Below, in pieces: positions 22,792-35,930 of a stretch of 64,000 nt of DNA; position 1 is the stretch's first letter, and every line of letters begins with the position of its first letter. Position numbers and translations under genes: made by a program. The stretch spans positions 325,220-389,219 of the forward strand of contig JAKMXF010000077.1 of NCBI GenBank assembly GCA_024704765.1, given 5' to 3'. The notes below the pieces were generated by a model, which saw only the letters and a program-made list of their open reading frames with translations, made no database searches and was not told the origin of the DNA. Origin of the DNA: Oopsacas minuta (lineage: Eukaryota; Porifera; Hexactinellida; Lyssacinosida; Leucopsacidae).

Positions 22792-24185
22792 CTAAAGCTT
22801 ACAGCTGAACGCTTGATTTCAACGTCAGTGCCAATTTCTATCTCACAATATCCGTTGAAAGTTAAGATATCAGATGGATTAGATGGTTCCGGATCTCATC
22901 GCACCTATAACCAACAAAATAATAACCCTATCTTTAGTACTAAATGTTTCATCTTATTTGGATCCAAAATATTATCAATAGCATATACTTGGAAGCAACG
23001 TCTTCTACAACCATTCTCCTAACTCCCTCTTTTCTTTAGTCCGTTGCGTTAATAGCATTGAAAGAAGATTATAATCATTTTCATTTTCTCATGGATAATA
23101 TTGTCAATCCCCACCAACCAAATATTGGTGAACGGATTATCCCTATAGGAGGAGATGTACAATATAATATTGTCCCTTTTCTCTTTGACACCAAAATGGT
23201 TATACTGTTAGATGGCGGTGGAGGAGCTTCTCGTGATCTATGTACCGCATCTGATGAAGAAATTAAAAGCATTAACTGGATTCATTCTGGATTCCCCAGT
23301 AACAGGTCAATTAACGATGCTAGACAATACTTTAATGATGTTAATGAGAATGTCTTCCTCAAACACCCAACCAAACAACGCTTAGGTATCGTAAACCCAC
23401 ATCTTACATAAATATAATAGCTGCCTCCCCTTTACATCCCTACCTATGTGTCCTCTGGTGTTATATGTTGTTAATATACCATCTTGATCCGGGTCACAAG
23501 GTATGGTCACCACCTAATCACAAAGTTCATCCATCTATGAGGAGGATTCGAGCAATTCCCCTAAAGAGGTGTAGTTTCAGTGTGGCTATTCCTTCAAGTT
23601 AGGGCGGTACATCTACTACTAGGAACATTTCACGTGATTCCTTTTTGGATAAGTGAGACTTTTGATAATGAGCGATTTCTTCGGTTAATCCATTGATAAA
23701 CCCTCATTAGTGAAGATCCAGAATAATCTACCCGTAGTGTTAAGACTTATGAACAGCGGTAACTTCCTCAATTGCACCAAAATTGAAGAATTATGTAATT
23801 AAACGTATGAATACATCCTAGTTGCAGATTTCATGGGCTAACATCCCCCTATTTACACGAGCTACATTCCCATTCTTTCAAGATTTTTGGAAAATGTAAT
23901 AATGTCAGGGGATTGCAGAATCTATCAGAAGAATGTTTAGAAGCTTTTTATATGTTTGCGAGGCGGTATCAGGAAAATAGTGCAGAAAAACATCATTCTC
24001 TGACAATGTACAAGATATTCTAGTTCACTTTCTGAGCTGTAGTGATCTCCAATCATTGCAGAATCATTTTACATCCACAAAGACGAGAAATTCTAGTACA
24101 AATGATCCTAATACCCCACAAGATATCTTACACAATAGCATAGTATTGGAGGATGATAATGAATCAAAGAAAATTAGAGGTTGAG
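22792..24185 (+). pseudogene. RAG1-like (RAG1L/Transib-type) transposase core, 3' half
   Basis: Motifs follow the order of the RAG1 catalytic core. KISDGLDGSGSHRTYNQQ (22870s) matches the first catalytic Asp region (RAG1 CDGMGD). PSPNS-like and RPVALIALKEDYNHFHFLMD correspond to the RAG1 PKPNS...KPLCLMLADE segment. FLFDTKMVILLDGGGGASRD, a Cys and SDEE match the zinc-associated FRGTGYDEK...C region, and FPSNRSINDARQYFNDV follows. Later come AASPLHPYLCVLW, GGTSTTRNISRDSFLDK, and NLSEECLEAFYMFARRYQEN (near 23925), which occupies the third acidic (E962) position. Frameshifts near 22990 and after 23411, plus several stops, inactivate it. RAG1L and Transib proteins are cut-and-paste transposases ancestral to V(D)J recombinase. 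Which of the two this is cannot be settled by eye. Confidence 0.7.
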
Positions 24186-24359
24186 TATATATGACAAAAC
24201 ATTGAAGTGATACTCGGTAACATACAAATTGATCAGTACAATATAATCGGCAAAAAAAATTGATATTGAATAGAAATGAAAGAATTTGATTGGTTTGTAG
24301 TCATTTTTTGGTATTGGCTGAAATGATCTAAGTTCGTTTTACAAGGCATATGAGCCGCA

Positions 24360-24416
24360 CTGAAATCTTTGGCAGGCCGGACTCTGGACCACAGGCCGTG
24401 GTTACAAACCCCCTGA
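24360..24416. repeat. hAT-like terminus
   Basis: GGCCGGACTCTGG, then ACCACAGGCCGTGG, ending ACAAACCCCCTG, resembles the GC-rich right ends of hAT elements. No matching left end was found, so this is a solo or truncated end. Confidence 0.35.
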
Positions 24417-24419
24417 TCT

Positions 24420-25860
24420 ACACCAATATTGTATCACACTGAATGATTTGAATTATTTATGTTAAATTCGTTTCCGTTTATATTCATAATGCATACCAAT
24501 CAATCAATTAAATCCATTCCAATGTTAAAATCATTTTGTTCATTCATATTTAGTTTCAAATTTAGCTTGAGATCATTCAATTTTATTTAATCAAAGTCAA
24601 TTCTATACAATTCAAATCAAATCAAATTAAATCAAACAAAATCAATTCAAATTTCAAGTTCATTCAAATCTTTCGAATAACAATCAAGGACAACATTCAG
24701 ATCAATGAATTCGTTATTTGGGGTTAGCCAACTCAATTATGTCAAAAAATACATTTTTCAGATCAAAATGGATAGACCACAATCTTGATCTAAACTTCCA
24801 ACCTCGAAAATATAACAAAGCAAAGATTTGTATATTATATCACCAATAGTCCATCCAAATTCAGTGGCCTTATGTGGTAGCATTGGAGCCGTTACGTGGC
24901 TTTTGGTTAATAATCTGGTCATTTCGCGTATAAATTATTATCACATTCTCAGAATACAAAATTTAGGAAATTAGGATTATTTAGTATGGCCATGTTAACA
25001 TAATAATTTCATGATGAGAAAGTGACGTGGCCCCTGTAATGGGAACGGAATATTCCTCTGGAAGTAGATGTAATAATCGGACATAATCCAGGTTTTTAGC
25101 TAATGTGTTTCTGGAATAAGTTTTCCGAAATTTAAACACCATAATTCCATGGATTGAACGTTTTACATCGATGCCATTGTAAAGTCTAGGGTCTATAGCA
25201 TCGTTCTGATTGCTGATTCTTACTAATTTCCCGCGATGAAAATGTATTGAAAGTACCGGGACAAAGGCAGGGTTCATTTTCCAGCAATGGCTAATTTCAA
25301 ATTTTGCTTATTTACTGGTAAAATACTTTATAAAGACTTTAAATATCTTATCAACTATGAAGGTGATAGATATAATTCATGAGCTATTGACTAGTCTCCT
25401 AGTTTCCACCTGTAAAATATCAGTATTGCTCCCAAAATGTGAAGGTGAGAATTTTGATATTATGCAACTAACAAAACCACATTGTCTATCGTACAAACAC
25501 TATTCTTGTGGATAAATGACCGAAAAAGAATGCTAAGAGATTAGAAACCAAAATGAGATATACTAGTATTGATGTTCCACGTTACATGCAAACAATCCAT
25601 GTTGTTAAAATTTGATATACTCGCATTAGAATGTCAAATGATCATGTTCTTTTTGGTCAATATGTACATTTTGTTTAAATAAGTTCACCGTACTTAGTTA
25701 TTTTTAAACTCACTCATTCTAAAATTCTAAATAGTCAAAAGTTATGGCCATACAACTCAAAAAGCGTAAAAAAAGGACAGATAGATTGAATATTTGTATA
25801 CTGTGTTTCTAAATTCTGAAATTTATAAGCTCCATTTTGTTATATCTTGTGATATGCTAT
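24420..25860. other. Unassigned stretch with AATCAAAT-rich tract
   Basis: A low-complexity run of ATCAAAT/TTCAAAT units lies at about 24590-24680. A 98-aa minus-strand frame at 24981-25277 is open but has no recognised motif. Confidence 0.35.
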
Positions 25861-25871
25861 CAGGTGAACCA

Positions 25872-26460
25872 ATAAACCAAGTAAATTCAAACAACACTTG
25901 GAATCTCGTCATACCGAGTATTTAGATAAGGATCCTTCATTTTTCAAATAAACCAGATTTTTAAGACGATCAAAACTGGATACACAGGTGCTTATCTCCA
26001 GCAATCATCTGCTCGTATTGAAGCTTCATATGCAGTTTCGTTGAATTGCGAGAGCAGGGAAACTTTACATCATTTGAAAAGATCTCATCCTCCTTTGTTC
26101 GAAAAATATGGTCCGAATTGTTTTGGGCGATGAGTATGCTAAGAAGGTATTATCAATTCCCTATCGAAAAACTGTTCATAGACTTACTTATGAAATGTCA
26201 AACAGTATTTTGATATCAGTTGTTAAACTGTTAAAACTCTAGTACTTGTAAATTTTGCTCATTACAACTATTAAGAATGGAATTGAGTTGAAGAATATGT
26301 GGGGAATTTGCACCGATGGTACACCAGCAATGCTGGATCACGTCCTGGTATCTCAAAGATTGTCAAATACATTTGAACATGATATCTCTGAGAACTCTTG
26401 TTTAACTCTTGTTCATGACAAAATATGGGCAAATTCAAGATTAAATCACAACGGTTAGAG
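25872..26460 (+). pseudogene. hAT (ZBED5-like) transposase fragment
   Basis: Decayed frames read KPSKFKQHLESRHTEYLDKD, the end of a BED-finger linker, then SSARIEASYAVSL. Next are VRIVLGDEYAKKVLSIP and VHRLTYEMSNSILISVV, and then, after a short gap, MWGICTDGTPAM (26297-26332), the first catalytic Asp motif of the hAT RNase H domain. At least two frameshifts interrupt it, and the rest of the catalytic domain is absent. This order of blocks is standard for ZBED5/SCAND3-like hAT transposases. Confidence 0.8.
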
Positions 26461-27640
26461 AAATCGCATTAGCATGTGTTTTAAGGGTACGAGAAGTTGG
26501 GTATGTATTGTATAATTGCTGGACAAAATTGACTAAAACTCTCGCCAACACTTTTATAATGCGTAATCGTATCAAAATGCCAATTCCCGATGTGACCTTA
26601 TGATGTGGAGCCTACTTTATTAAAATATGTACAGGGTCAGACACTGACAATGAGTATCTATTGAATCGTCTTAACGATAGTTTACTATATATAATCAATG
26701 TGAATGGTGGGATGATACACTCATTCTCAATAGAATTGCCTTAACGATACTCTAGTGAGCTGTATAGTGTTATTATTTACATCTATTCACGAATATAGGA
26801 AATTCCAGAAAAATTGTATGACCAATAAACTGGTAGTGGAGCGTGGGGTCCATTTTGAACCGATTGACCGTGAAACGATATGTAAGTATCATTTTGAATT
26901 TCTTCGTTCATAAAAAACGTACCTAACGCTACCAAGGGGAGGGATAGTATGCGAAATGTGACAGCACCAGCTTATTGTAGTATAAAACAGTAACAAAAAT
27001 GACACAGGGAGGGTGTCAGTGTGCCAAAATCGCTATAATGGCGTATTAGGGTGACCATTATAACTATGTATTTTTATGGGGTCTCTATAGTAAATCGACA
27101 ACGTGAATTTCAGAAATTTTATTTAAATTTTCGGTAGTACCACCACAATTGGGAATATGACTTTATTTTAGTGATTTTACTATTTTAACACTCATGGTTG
27201 AATAATATAATTTGCTATTTCTTTTATTGAATTTATGGTATCAAGTAAAGTTTTCTAATTGATTAATTATATCATATATATATATATAATACTAGCTATT
27301 ATATAATAATGAACCAGGGTTATAGTTTTCCACTTACAAAAATATTTGAGGGGATTATACCTTGTGGAAATACCATTACTTGGATACACATCGCGTCGCT
27401 TTTCACGTATTTTCCATCTTAAACGGCAATTGATTATATTTAACAATAATTTATATGATTTCCAAATATAACATAATTAGCATAATTCCCTCAACATTAT
27501 ATCTATTTTCATATTTGTGATATATTCACAAACTTAAACAATTATGGCTGCTCGGATGACCATATGTCGACTTTTCAAAGGATCTTGATGAAGATTATTC
27601 TGTAATGAGCACAATGTTGTCATCTTGTGCCTGATAGGTC
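26461..27640. other. Unassigned AT-rich stretch
   Basis: A short dispersed repeat containing CTTAACGATA occurs at about 26670 and 26740. A TATATATA run lies at 27270-27290. No gene was recognised. Confidence 0.35.
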
Positions 27641-27649
27641 AAGAGAAAA

Positions 27650-29220
27650 TAGCGGTTTAAATGAATACAATGTCAACATTATGCAATGAGACATGCTCAA
27701 CGGTCATATGAGAATTAACCGAATCAACACGCTGAAATGGAACATGATCGGTCAGCTATTAATAACAGAAGCAATAGCGCTAGGGAAAACATTATATGAT
27801 TGAGAATTTGTGAAAGACTGTTTGGACATATTTACATCTGTAATATGTCCTGGCAAATGGTTGATTGCAAAGATAACTAGCCTTTCATCTCTTTCCTAGA
27901 AGAGTGGAAGATCTAGAAACCAATATTCAAAATACTTTAATCAAGGGACTTGGTGCCTGTCAATTATATAGTATAGCCATCGATGAAAGCACAGATGTGT
28001 GTAATACAACTCAACTCGCAATATTTATAAGAGGAGAAATCACAGGTTTTGAAATCGTGGAAGAACAGCTCGACCTATGTCCGATGAAAGGCACAACAAC
28101 AAGACAAGACATTTTCGACGAAGCAAAATATGTAATGATGAAATTCAATCTAAGCCCAAACTATCTTTGTGGTATAACAACTGCTGGTGCCATTGCAATG
28201 ATAAGAAAATATAAATGATCAACTAGTCTAATACATAAAAAATATATATCTCATGAAGCCATTACACATCACTGCATCATTCACCAAAAACAACTGTGTG
28301 CAAAAACTCTGGAGATGAAATATGTGATGGGAAAAGTTGTTCTTACAGTCAATTTCATTAGATCTAAGGGGCTCAATCACAGAAAATTACAGGAATTTCT
28401 TACACAAGTAGGATCTGACCACGACGATGTTGTTAATTTCAGCCATGTTCACTAGCTAAGTAGAGCGGCCAACTTGCCACATTCTATACCCTAATTGAAG
28501 AAATTAAATCCTTGATGAAGATCAAAGAATAGAATGTAAGTTATCGAAGATCATAAATGGTTGAAATTCTTAGCATTTCTAATTGATATACAAATGAATT
28601 TGCGGAACTTAATCTGAACCTACAAGGAAAGGATCAATGTGTCATTAAACTGTAAATGCATGACAAGTGTTCATTCAAAAATTAGAATGAATTCATACAC
28701 AGTTGATTAACTAGAAAGTTGCACATTTCACAACTCTATCTACCAGAGATGGAACGCTAGTGAAGTGTGAATGTATTGTGCTCTCATTAGAATTCTAGTA
28801 ACGAATTTGAACAAAGGATTAGGGAACACAATGAATGAACTCAAACTGTTTTCCGAAACATTTAGGATTGATGTCAATGATGCTCATGCCATGTGCCAAT
28901 TGGATCTAATTGACATTCAAAGTGACAGTGATTTGAAGAGGGCTTTCGTTGAATTTTATTTTCAAACATTTCATTGTAAATATGTTACCTCAGCATCCTT
29001 TCCAAATATCCTGCAATTTGCACTGCGTTTCATTGCGCTATGAGGCAGTTCACATTGCTGCGGAAGTTTTTCCCAGGAATGAAAAGCTTAAAACAAATCC
29101 GAGATTTAAAATGACAAACGAACATTGTTTTTGGAATACTTCGCATCGCAGCATTTAATGTACTAGCAAACATTGACCACTTGTGCAAGCAAAAGCAATG
29201 TAAAACATAACGCTAAATTT
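27650..29220 (+). pseudogene. hAT transposase pseudogene (GTF2IRD2/ZBED-like)
   Basis: A second, longer hAT remnant. A broken BED-finger-like start (NEYNVNI) is followed by FVKDCLDIFTSVICPGKW. The best-kept block, 27904-28218, reads MEDLETNIQNTL, YSIAIDESTDVCNTTQLAIF (first Asp of the hAT triad) and CGITTAGA. Then come [16 protein letters not shown] and [17 protein letters not shown]. Block 28771-29158 holds the C-terminal dimerisation domain: FPNILQFALRFIAL, then in the next frame NEKLKTNPRFKMTNEH. The tail LANIDHLCKQKQC ends near 29200. Several stops and frameshifts make it non-functional. The right terminus is at about 29359. Confidence 0.85.
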
Positions 29221-29329
29221 CAAGAGTAGAGTAAATACAGCTATAATTGAACTTTTATTTACTTAATTCCAAATAATAACAATTCAAATTCATTCATCGG
29301 AACTTTATGCAAAATAAAGTCGGAATGTG

Positions 29330-29359
29330 GCCCCTTTTCGAAAAGGTTGGAAGCCACTG
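29330..29359. repeat. Right terminus of the hAT element
   Basis: CCTTTTCGAAAAGG followed by TTGGAAGCCACTG is a standard hAT right end (reverse complement starts CAGTGGCTTCCAA). It sits about 140 bp after the transposase C-terminus. No matching left end was found, so the 5' side appears lost. Confidence 0.7.
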
Positions 29360-32300
29360 GTCCAGATATACCCCGTCATGTATCGACCAAAAACACTGAG
29401 AAATTTGCTGTTTCAAAATTAAGCCCAACCCGAGGTATCAAGATATTACGCTGCAGCCAAGCAAGCTTAGCGCTAGTAATAAAATTTGAAGGTAGAATTC
29501 CTCATTGGGAAGGCTAAGCTCCTATCAGCACCCCTGTTCTCGCCCCTAGGCCCTAATTCAGGGCTATCGCACAACCTTAAAAATGTGTTTCTGCCAAAAA
29601 TGGGGCTTCGTAATGAAAGCTATATATTACAGCATCAATATAATTAATTATTCAGGCATTTCACAAACAGCCGGAGCATATATTACATTGATGGGGCCAA
29701 AATTGGATTACAAAATAATTAAATTCTGTCATTCAGTAATAGAGTCGCCGTCTACAATTTCTATCATTTGTGGGAGGGTAAATTATTACTTTACTCCATT
29801 TAACATAAGTAGGCATAAATATAACTTTTCACAACAATAACATTTTGAATCCAGGGCATGTACATGAAGCATCTCAAAGAGAGAGGGAAGGAATTCCTCA
29901 GAAATAGCAAAAACATTAATGCAAACTTACAAGGGCAATAACTATTCCCTTGTAATTATTTACATATAAATTTCAATTACTTTTATGTAATCCAATTACA
30001 ATTATATATAATTTGTTAAATACAGTAGGCCAATGCAAAATCTATATATGTCAAGCAAAACTGAAATTTAGCGATAAACTAGTATAAAGGTTTTCAGTTT
30101 ATATAAGTTCAATGAATAACTTCTGTGATGAGAGTAATACAAAGATAATAGCAGAAAGAGATATACAGTTGAGAGAAGCCAACCTCAATGTTATCATCTG
30201 TACACAACATTACGACATGAGAGATTTCATAGTCTGCAATCAAAGTCCAGAAATCAAACAGAGTAGAATGAATAGGTGTTTGTGCAATAATATAAGCATG
30301 CTTTAGTTGATAGCCCTAATGAAAATCGAAAAGTAATTATATACACGAAATTATTGTAGAAGCATTTAAGAAATTAGGCATAATAAGAATTCGAAAGATT
30401 AAAATGTAAACAAAGGAATTCAAATACAGCTTAAAATTCCATTATTCAAAAAGCTGCATTGGATTGCTTTGAAAATAAAACAAGATCGTACTATTAGGCA
30501 CCAAATATAAAATTTGCTGGCTCAGTTCGACTCTAAACAAATTTTGAATTCGTGGAGCACTGACATTTACGTGTATAGTTTTAATATCACTAAATGATAA
30601 TATTAGCAAATAACGTCCTGAATTATGGTATCCCCACGCATTGAACACTGTAAGTTTGTAGATAAGTACCTTAAATTAAATATAGCTGAAACTTTTTTAA
30701 AGAAATTCAAGGTCCATCAGAAATCACTTTCATGGTTCCTAAGGAAACAACGGAGCCGCTTTATTATTTGCATATTGAATTCTGCACTTCTTATGGCCAT
30801 AAAAATTTAACAATTTCGGAATTTGGAAAAGTCAAATAATTACAATAATGTTGACGAAATTATTACTTGATGAGTTGTATTCGAGATAATTATGATGCTG
30901 TGAGATTGACATTCTTAGGGATACTCATGTTTTAAAGTTTACAATCCAACAGGTATATTGCATACACAGAGTACCTAAGGGGATTTCGAACATAAAAACT
31001 GTGGCAATTCCTTGTTATTTCCATCATAGGTGCGAATTCTCTTCAAAGACTCGAACCAAGCCAACCCCAAAATTCTATGTAGAAACTCAGCTTAGGGTCT
31101 TCCAGTTTCTTTAGGAGTTTCTGGATAAATTATCATATATGGTAATCTAACTTCTAAGAAATATATGGCCATGTCAAAGGTAAATAAGTTGAGCGAGGAT
31201 ATGAGACCAGGATGTAGAATGCATCGGGTGATGAATACTTCAGAAACCATATATTTTCCACTAGAATAGTATAGTTTTTGCAGAAAACCAAAAAGCAAAA
31301 ATACTATGCTAAAATTTCAAAACATAAGCTGGTAATGATAAATTTGTTAAAAACACCGAGACTGGACAAGTATGAGTCTTGGGAGAAAAATAAACCTATG
31401 ACGGAAGTAAAAGTACTTGTCATTCTGTTTGATTTACTGAAAATCGACTTAAGGACAACTTCAGATCCAATATAAATGTTAGATTGTTGAAATACTAAAC
31501 ATATATATCTCTTAATGTGCAAAACGACCCTGCGTCTCGATTTAGGCAAAATGTGAAATTATCATGTAAGAATTATAATCTCAGTCATTAGGTTACAAAA
31601 ACCTAGAAATTTCGGATATTTAGAGATTCGCTAAATACACTATGCGCCGAGTATTGAAATAGGAAAAATGAAACCTCGGTCCCAGTGTGACCATAAAACC
31701 CCATTAAATGTAATTTTGTTGGCCATAGAATTAAATTCCCAATTCGCAGTGTTGGATATGCAGTCGCGTAGCGGCATAAAGAAATATAATAAATATTTAG
31801 CTGTTTTACTCAAGTCTTTAAAATTGTTGGCAAATCAGAATAGCTAATTAGAGTTTATACTCGACCTATCATACGAAATATTCCATTTATTTGATACCTC
31901 TGAAGCTTAATGCGAAATCCAAATTGTGGCCATTCATGGTTAGATTCAGGAGTACGAAATATTATTACTTGTGTTGATATCAAATGCATTATAAGGTTAT
32001 CGCCCCTATGGATGTAGGTATAAAGTGTAAATAGGCTATAACAACTTGACAGTAACTCTCACAATTATATTGAGATTATTTGATATACGATATACTTATA
32101 AATGTGTTTTCTTGGTCCCTACAATAACTCAAGTATTACATAACTTAGCCACTGACTTCTAGTTGTCAGATTTCACAAATATCATTCGTTTGAAGAAAGT
32201 TAGTGGTGTATCCTATAATAAGATCATAGATTTAGAAACACCGTAAAAAAGAATAAACTACGATTATGTAATCTCCAAAGCCATTGAAATGTAACACAAT

Positions 32301-33670
32301 GTTATTCCAAAAGTATATGAGATAATTAAATAATTTTCCACCTAACCAAACTAGGAGCATTCAAAAATAATAAGATTGACTGGGAGACAACCAGGGCTGA
32401 TTTTGACATACAGGGGTACTTTGGGCCTGGTGCGAACATGTTTGAGTCTTAAATTGATTATGACGTCAAAACGAAATTACTTTGATTTTTCAGCAAGATA
32501 AATACTTGAGAAGCTTCACATTCAATCCCGCTAATGAAAATACATGTTCTTATACACAGATTCAATGACAGAAGTTGAGGGACATCGTGTGAAATAGCCA
32601 TTGATGCATGATGTCAGCATCAAGAGGGAATACCCAGAGTTCCGGGAGAACTAATGGTAGACCACTGGCCAAGGCTGACTAAGATTCCCGGGTACCCAAA
32701 TTGTTTACATCTCTTATGCCACATCCCAGTCAGTCAAAGAGGAAATACTTGTTACAGTCTCAATGTTGATGACCATACTAAAACTGGATTCACATTAATA
32801 TATAAATATTCGTCGAATAAATGGAAGGTTTTAGCAAGTATCAAGGGATATGGTATTTTTCGATCCACTCATATTGTGCCTCACTCTTTGATCTGTTGCA
32901 AACTTCCTATATAATTCGATAAAAAGTCCATTCCTCTTGATATAAGTGGTATTTAATTTTCATGCCTATAATTATTAGTTGAAGCAAGTGGCAAGAACAT
33001 GTTAATGCAAAAAGTCCATAGCGATCAGCAATTGGTCCATAAATCTCCTTCATGATACAGATGAAATCTAATCCAGGCTATTGGGTGAGAATTTAGAGTA
33101 TCAATCTTAATATATCTAAAGAAAAACTCCAATATCAACATTTCTCATCATCATATGCACTAACCTTCTTCTTATAAGAGTATACCGTCAATAATGAGAC
33201 AAGCATCCTTGAAATTTTGACGAGCTAACATTGGATCTTCAACAATTGAGCAAGATCTATCACTGCCTTGCTTAGGGCATTACGGGTCAATCCAGTAGGC
33301 ATACACAATCCCGTAAACCAAGAATAGACACATTGTCGAAAACTTGAAAAGGAAAATTATTCTAGATGAAACACGTATAGAAATATATCTTCGTCATTAT
33401 GCATTTCAATGAGTTTTGCAGCTGAACTTGAGGATGTGAGGGGAATTGATTCAATTTTACCATGACTTTCACCTTCATCCTGAATGATCGTGAAGCCATC
33501 ATGCTAGCATAAATCAGGATGTTTTCTTCGTATTTGCGAATATAGCCCTGAAGAACTAGCATCATAATGTTTCAAACAATTTCTGGTTATCAAATGAACT
33601 TCAGAAGGAGTACAAAATTTCCAATTTGCCCATTCATCGGATTCAAATTTTAGAAATGAGAAAAGGTCAA
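29360..33670. other. Long unassigned stretch
   Basis: About 4.3 kb of AT-rich sequence with a GC-richer patch at 29500-29580. Short open frames at 29583-29840, 30112-30306, 31304-31549 and 32654-32914 carry no recognised motif. No TIR pairs were matched. Confidence 0.4.
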
Positions 33671-33673
33671 TAC

Positions 33674-33748
33674 GTTAATAAATCAACAGACCTCATAGCG
33701 CGAGGGGCTTCGAGTCTCTCTAACTGTGAGACCTGTTGATTTATTGAC
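33674..33748. repeat. 75-bp hairpin
   Basis: The left arm 33674-33695 contains AATAAATCAACAG and the right arm 33727-33748 contains CTGTTGATTTATT. They pair over 22 bases with three mismatches around a 31-base loop. It could be a miniature fold-back element or a structured RNA; nothing else supports expression. Confidence 0.5.
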
Positions 33749-33780
33749 TATCTGTATAAATAAAAGTTTTAAATGATATA

Positions 33781-34537
33781 CAGTGGAAGCCACTTAATCG
33801 GAACTCGGATAATCGGGATATCCGCATAAACGGGACAATGGTTTGGGAACAGATTTTCACATAAAAAAATCGTCGGATATTGGGGACATTGAATCGGTCA
33901 ATCGTGACGTTTTATCCCGATTAACAGAATATTTGAAAGTTCATAATCGGTTATTAAGGATTCTTATCCCGATTAACCGAATATGAATTATATTCGCTTA
34001 ATTGGGATTTCTATCCGAATTAAACGATTGTATATTTAGTCAGAATCATTGTAAAATGGCATGTTTGAAAACTAGGAATTTGAATAATATCTACAACCAT
34101 AACAATACATCACCGATGCGATTACAATTTACTAAACTCAGATTATTAAAGTTGCTCAATCGACTCAGGTTCAATTGGCTATCCCACCATGTATAATTCC
34201 CTCAATAATGACCAAACTGTTGGATTTACACAAGTTTTGAATGGATTGCAGTAATAAGCAAGTGCACTATTATTTAACTTTATATACTTACTTTCTTAGT
34301 TTATATCATAGTGAATTTTATGACCTCTTGAAGCGGAATTATACCCTAACTACAACCAAATCTCTACTAGAGCCTAGATAATCAGGAGTAGTAGTATAGA
34401 AGTAAGATATATCTGGCATGTGACCATGAAAAACTGGGTTAGAATACTTAAATAATCATAATCGGTTAATGGGGAGAATTGGTTAATCGGGACAAAACAT
34501 TGACTCCCGAGCTGTCCCGATTAACCTGCTTCCATTG
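33781..34537. mobile_element. pogo/Tigger-type non-autonomous element
   Basis: The left end is TA followed by CAGTGGAAGCCACTTAATCG. The right end is CCTGCTTCCATTG followed by TA. The TIR style CAGTGGAA and TA duplication match the pogo/Tigger branch of Tc1/mariner. Subterminal copies of AATCGGGAC and CCCGATTAA recur in both arms. The 757-bp interior has no transposase. Confidence 0.75.
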
Positions 34538-34539
34538 TA

Positions 34540-35071
34540 TAGGCTTTTAATAGAAAAACAAAATCAGTTATGGGGAAACTAAGTAGGAAAAGATTCCGCC
34601 CTATAGTATATAATCAACAAAAGTTCAAAAGAAACAAATTTTACACTGCATAAATACATTTCAGATATGATGATAAAACTATTATTCGCAATATTTTAAC
34701 ATATATATTCACAATTATTTCAAACAAAATGATGAAATTGGTTGCAATATAATAATCCAAAAATTGTATAAACTTATAATTTCTAGAATGGACCCTCAAC
34801 AAATTAGAATAACCGATATCTGATATCGCGCCTACATTCATAATTGTATCCTTGTATGAATAGCCTACTACATAAGGGCCATTTCACACTACGTACATAT
34901 TCCATTGTACCAGGATAAGATAAAATCGATTTTCTTAGGCAATAATGATATGAAACTAATCCAGATTCGAATAAATTGTCTTTTTATGTTATATCTATTT
35001 CTTTCTCTGCTAATGCTTGCGATTTACATTTACGTTGTGTTTGTTCTTGATAGTTAGTTCCGACATCTATG
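34540..35071. other. Unassigned AT-rich stretch
   Basis: Short minus-strand frames (34641-34841, 34984-35175) without motifs; nothing recognised. Confidence 0.4.
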
Positions 35072-35930
35072 TACAGGGTGGCCACTAAGTTCTGTCCCAT
35101 GCTTTGATACAATATCTCATTATTACTAAATAGGATACCACAAGTTAAATACAATAAAATCACCTTAAGAAACAATACATTATATATTTTATAGGTATAA
35201 ACTATTTATTCAACTAATCTTATTCAATAATCTATGGATTGTGAAATAGCTGCGATTGTTGATGTATTTTGTGAAGGAATATCACAAGGCGAAATGTTAA
35301 AATTGCTGAATTTTAGAAAATCTAGGAGAAAGATCATGTATAGAACTATCCTACATTATGAGAGGATGGGCAGGATTCAGTATATGCCCAGAAGTGTTCG
35401 TCCAAAGTCTATCACTAACCTTGGGAAGAAGAAGTTATTTAGGGACCGAGTAGAGAGAAATCCTCTACGATTCATGAGGAAAATGACAGCTGAGGTCCAC
35501 AAATCCAAATGATCCATGCGAAATCTGGTCAAGAATGAATGGGATTTCGGGTCGTATAAAAAGAAGACAGTTCATTTCCTTTCGGAGACTATTAGGCTGA
35601 AGATGCTCCCGAGAAGCAAGGGTCTTCTCACTCGGCTCGAAATTGAAAATATTGACCGGTTTATGTTCTCCAATGAAAAATTGTTCAGTATAGAGCAGGC
35701 TACTGACAATCAAAATGACAGGATAATAGGTCCAAACTCTTCAAACATCCCAGAGAATGTTATGTATGTAGCTAGGATACAAAAACCTCGATCAATTATG
35801 GTATGGGCCGGTATTTCGGCGAATGGACAGACTTCGCTAATATTTGTACCTGAAGGGATTGAGATAAATGCTATAACCTAACGTTTGTTGATCCTTGAAC
35901 CAGTAATTAAACACTTTAGCAGAACTTTAG
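35072..35930 (+). pseudogene. maT-type Tc1/mariner element, 3'-truncated
   Basis: The left TIR at 35072 reads TACAGGGTGGCCACTAAGTT, shared with the other maT copies here. The transposase starts at 35234 (MDCEIAAIVDVFCEG) and keeps frame to 35881, apart from one TGA at 35510-35512. The HTH (SRRKIMYRTI), MRKMTAEV, and the first-acid region FMFSNEKLFSIEQAT are present. At the first catalytic position the usual SDEK is SNEK, so the Asp is replaced by Asn. PRSIMVWAGISANGQ follows. The frame stops at TAA 35879-35881, and homology fades at about 35920, before the second Asp (QDGAPAH). No right TIR is present. Confidence 0.9.

Noticed and set aside
24981-25277. 98-aa minus-strand open frame
   Set aside because: No recognisable motif, no homologous repeat and no neighbouring exons; could be chance.
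26628-26660. TACAGGGTCAGACACTG as a Tc1 or mariner end
   Set aside because: No transposase sequence or partner end nearby.
27265-27292. TA dinucleotide run as a microsatellite
   Set aside because: Short and imperfect; ordinary for AT-rich DNA.
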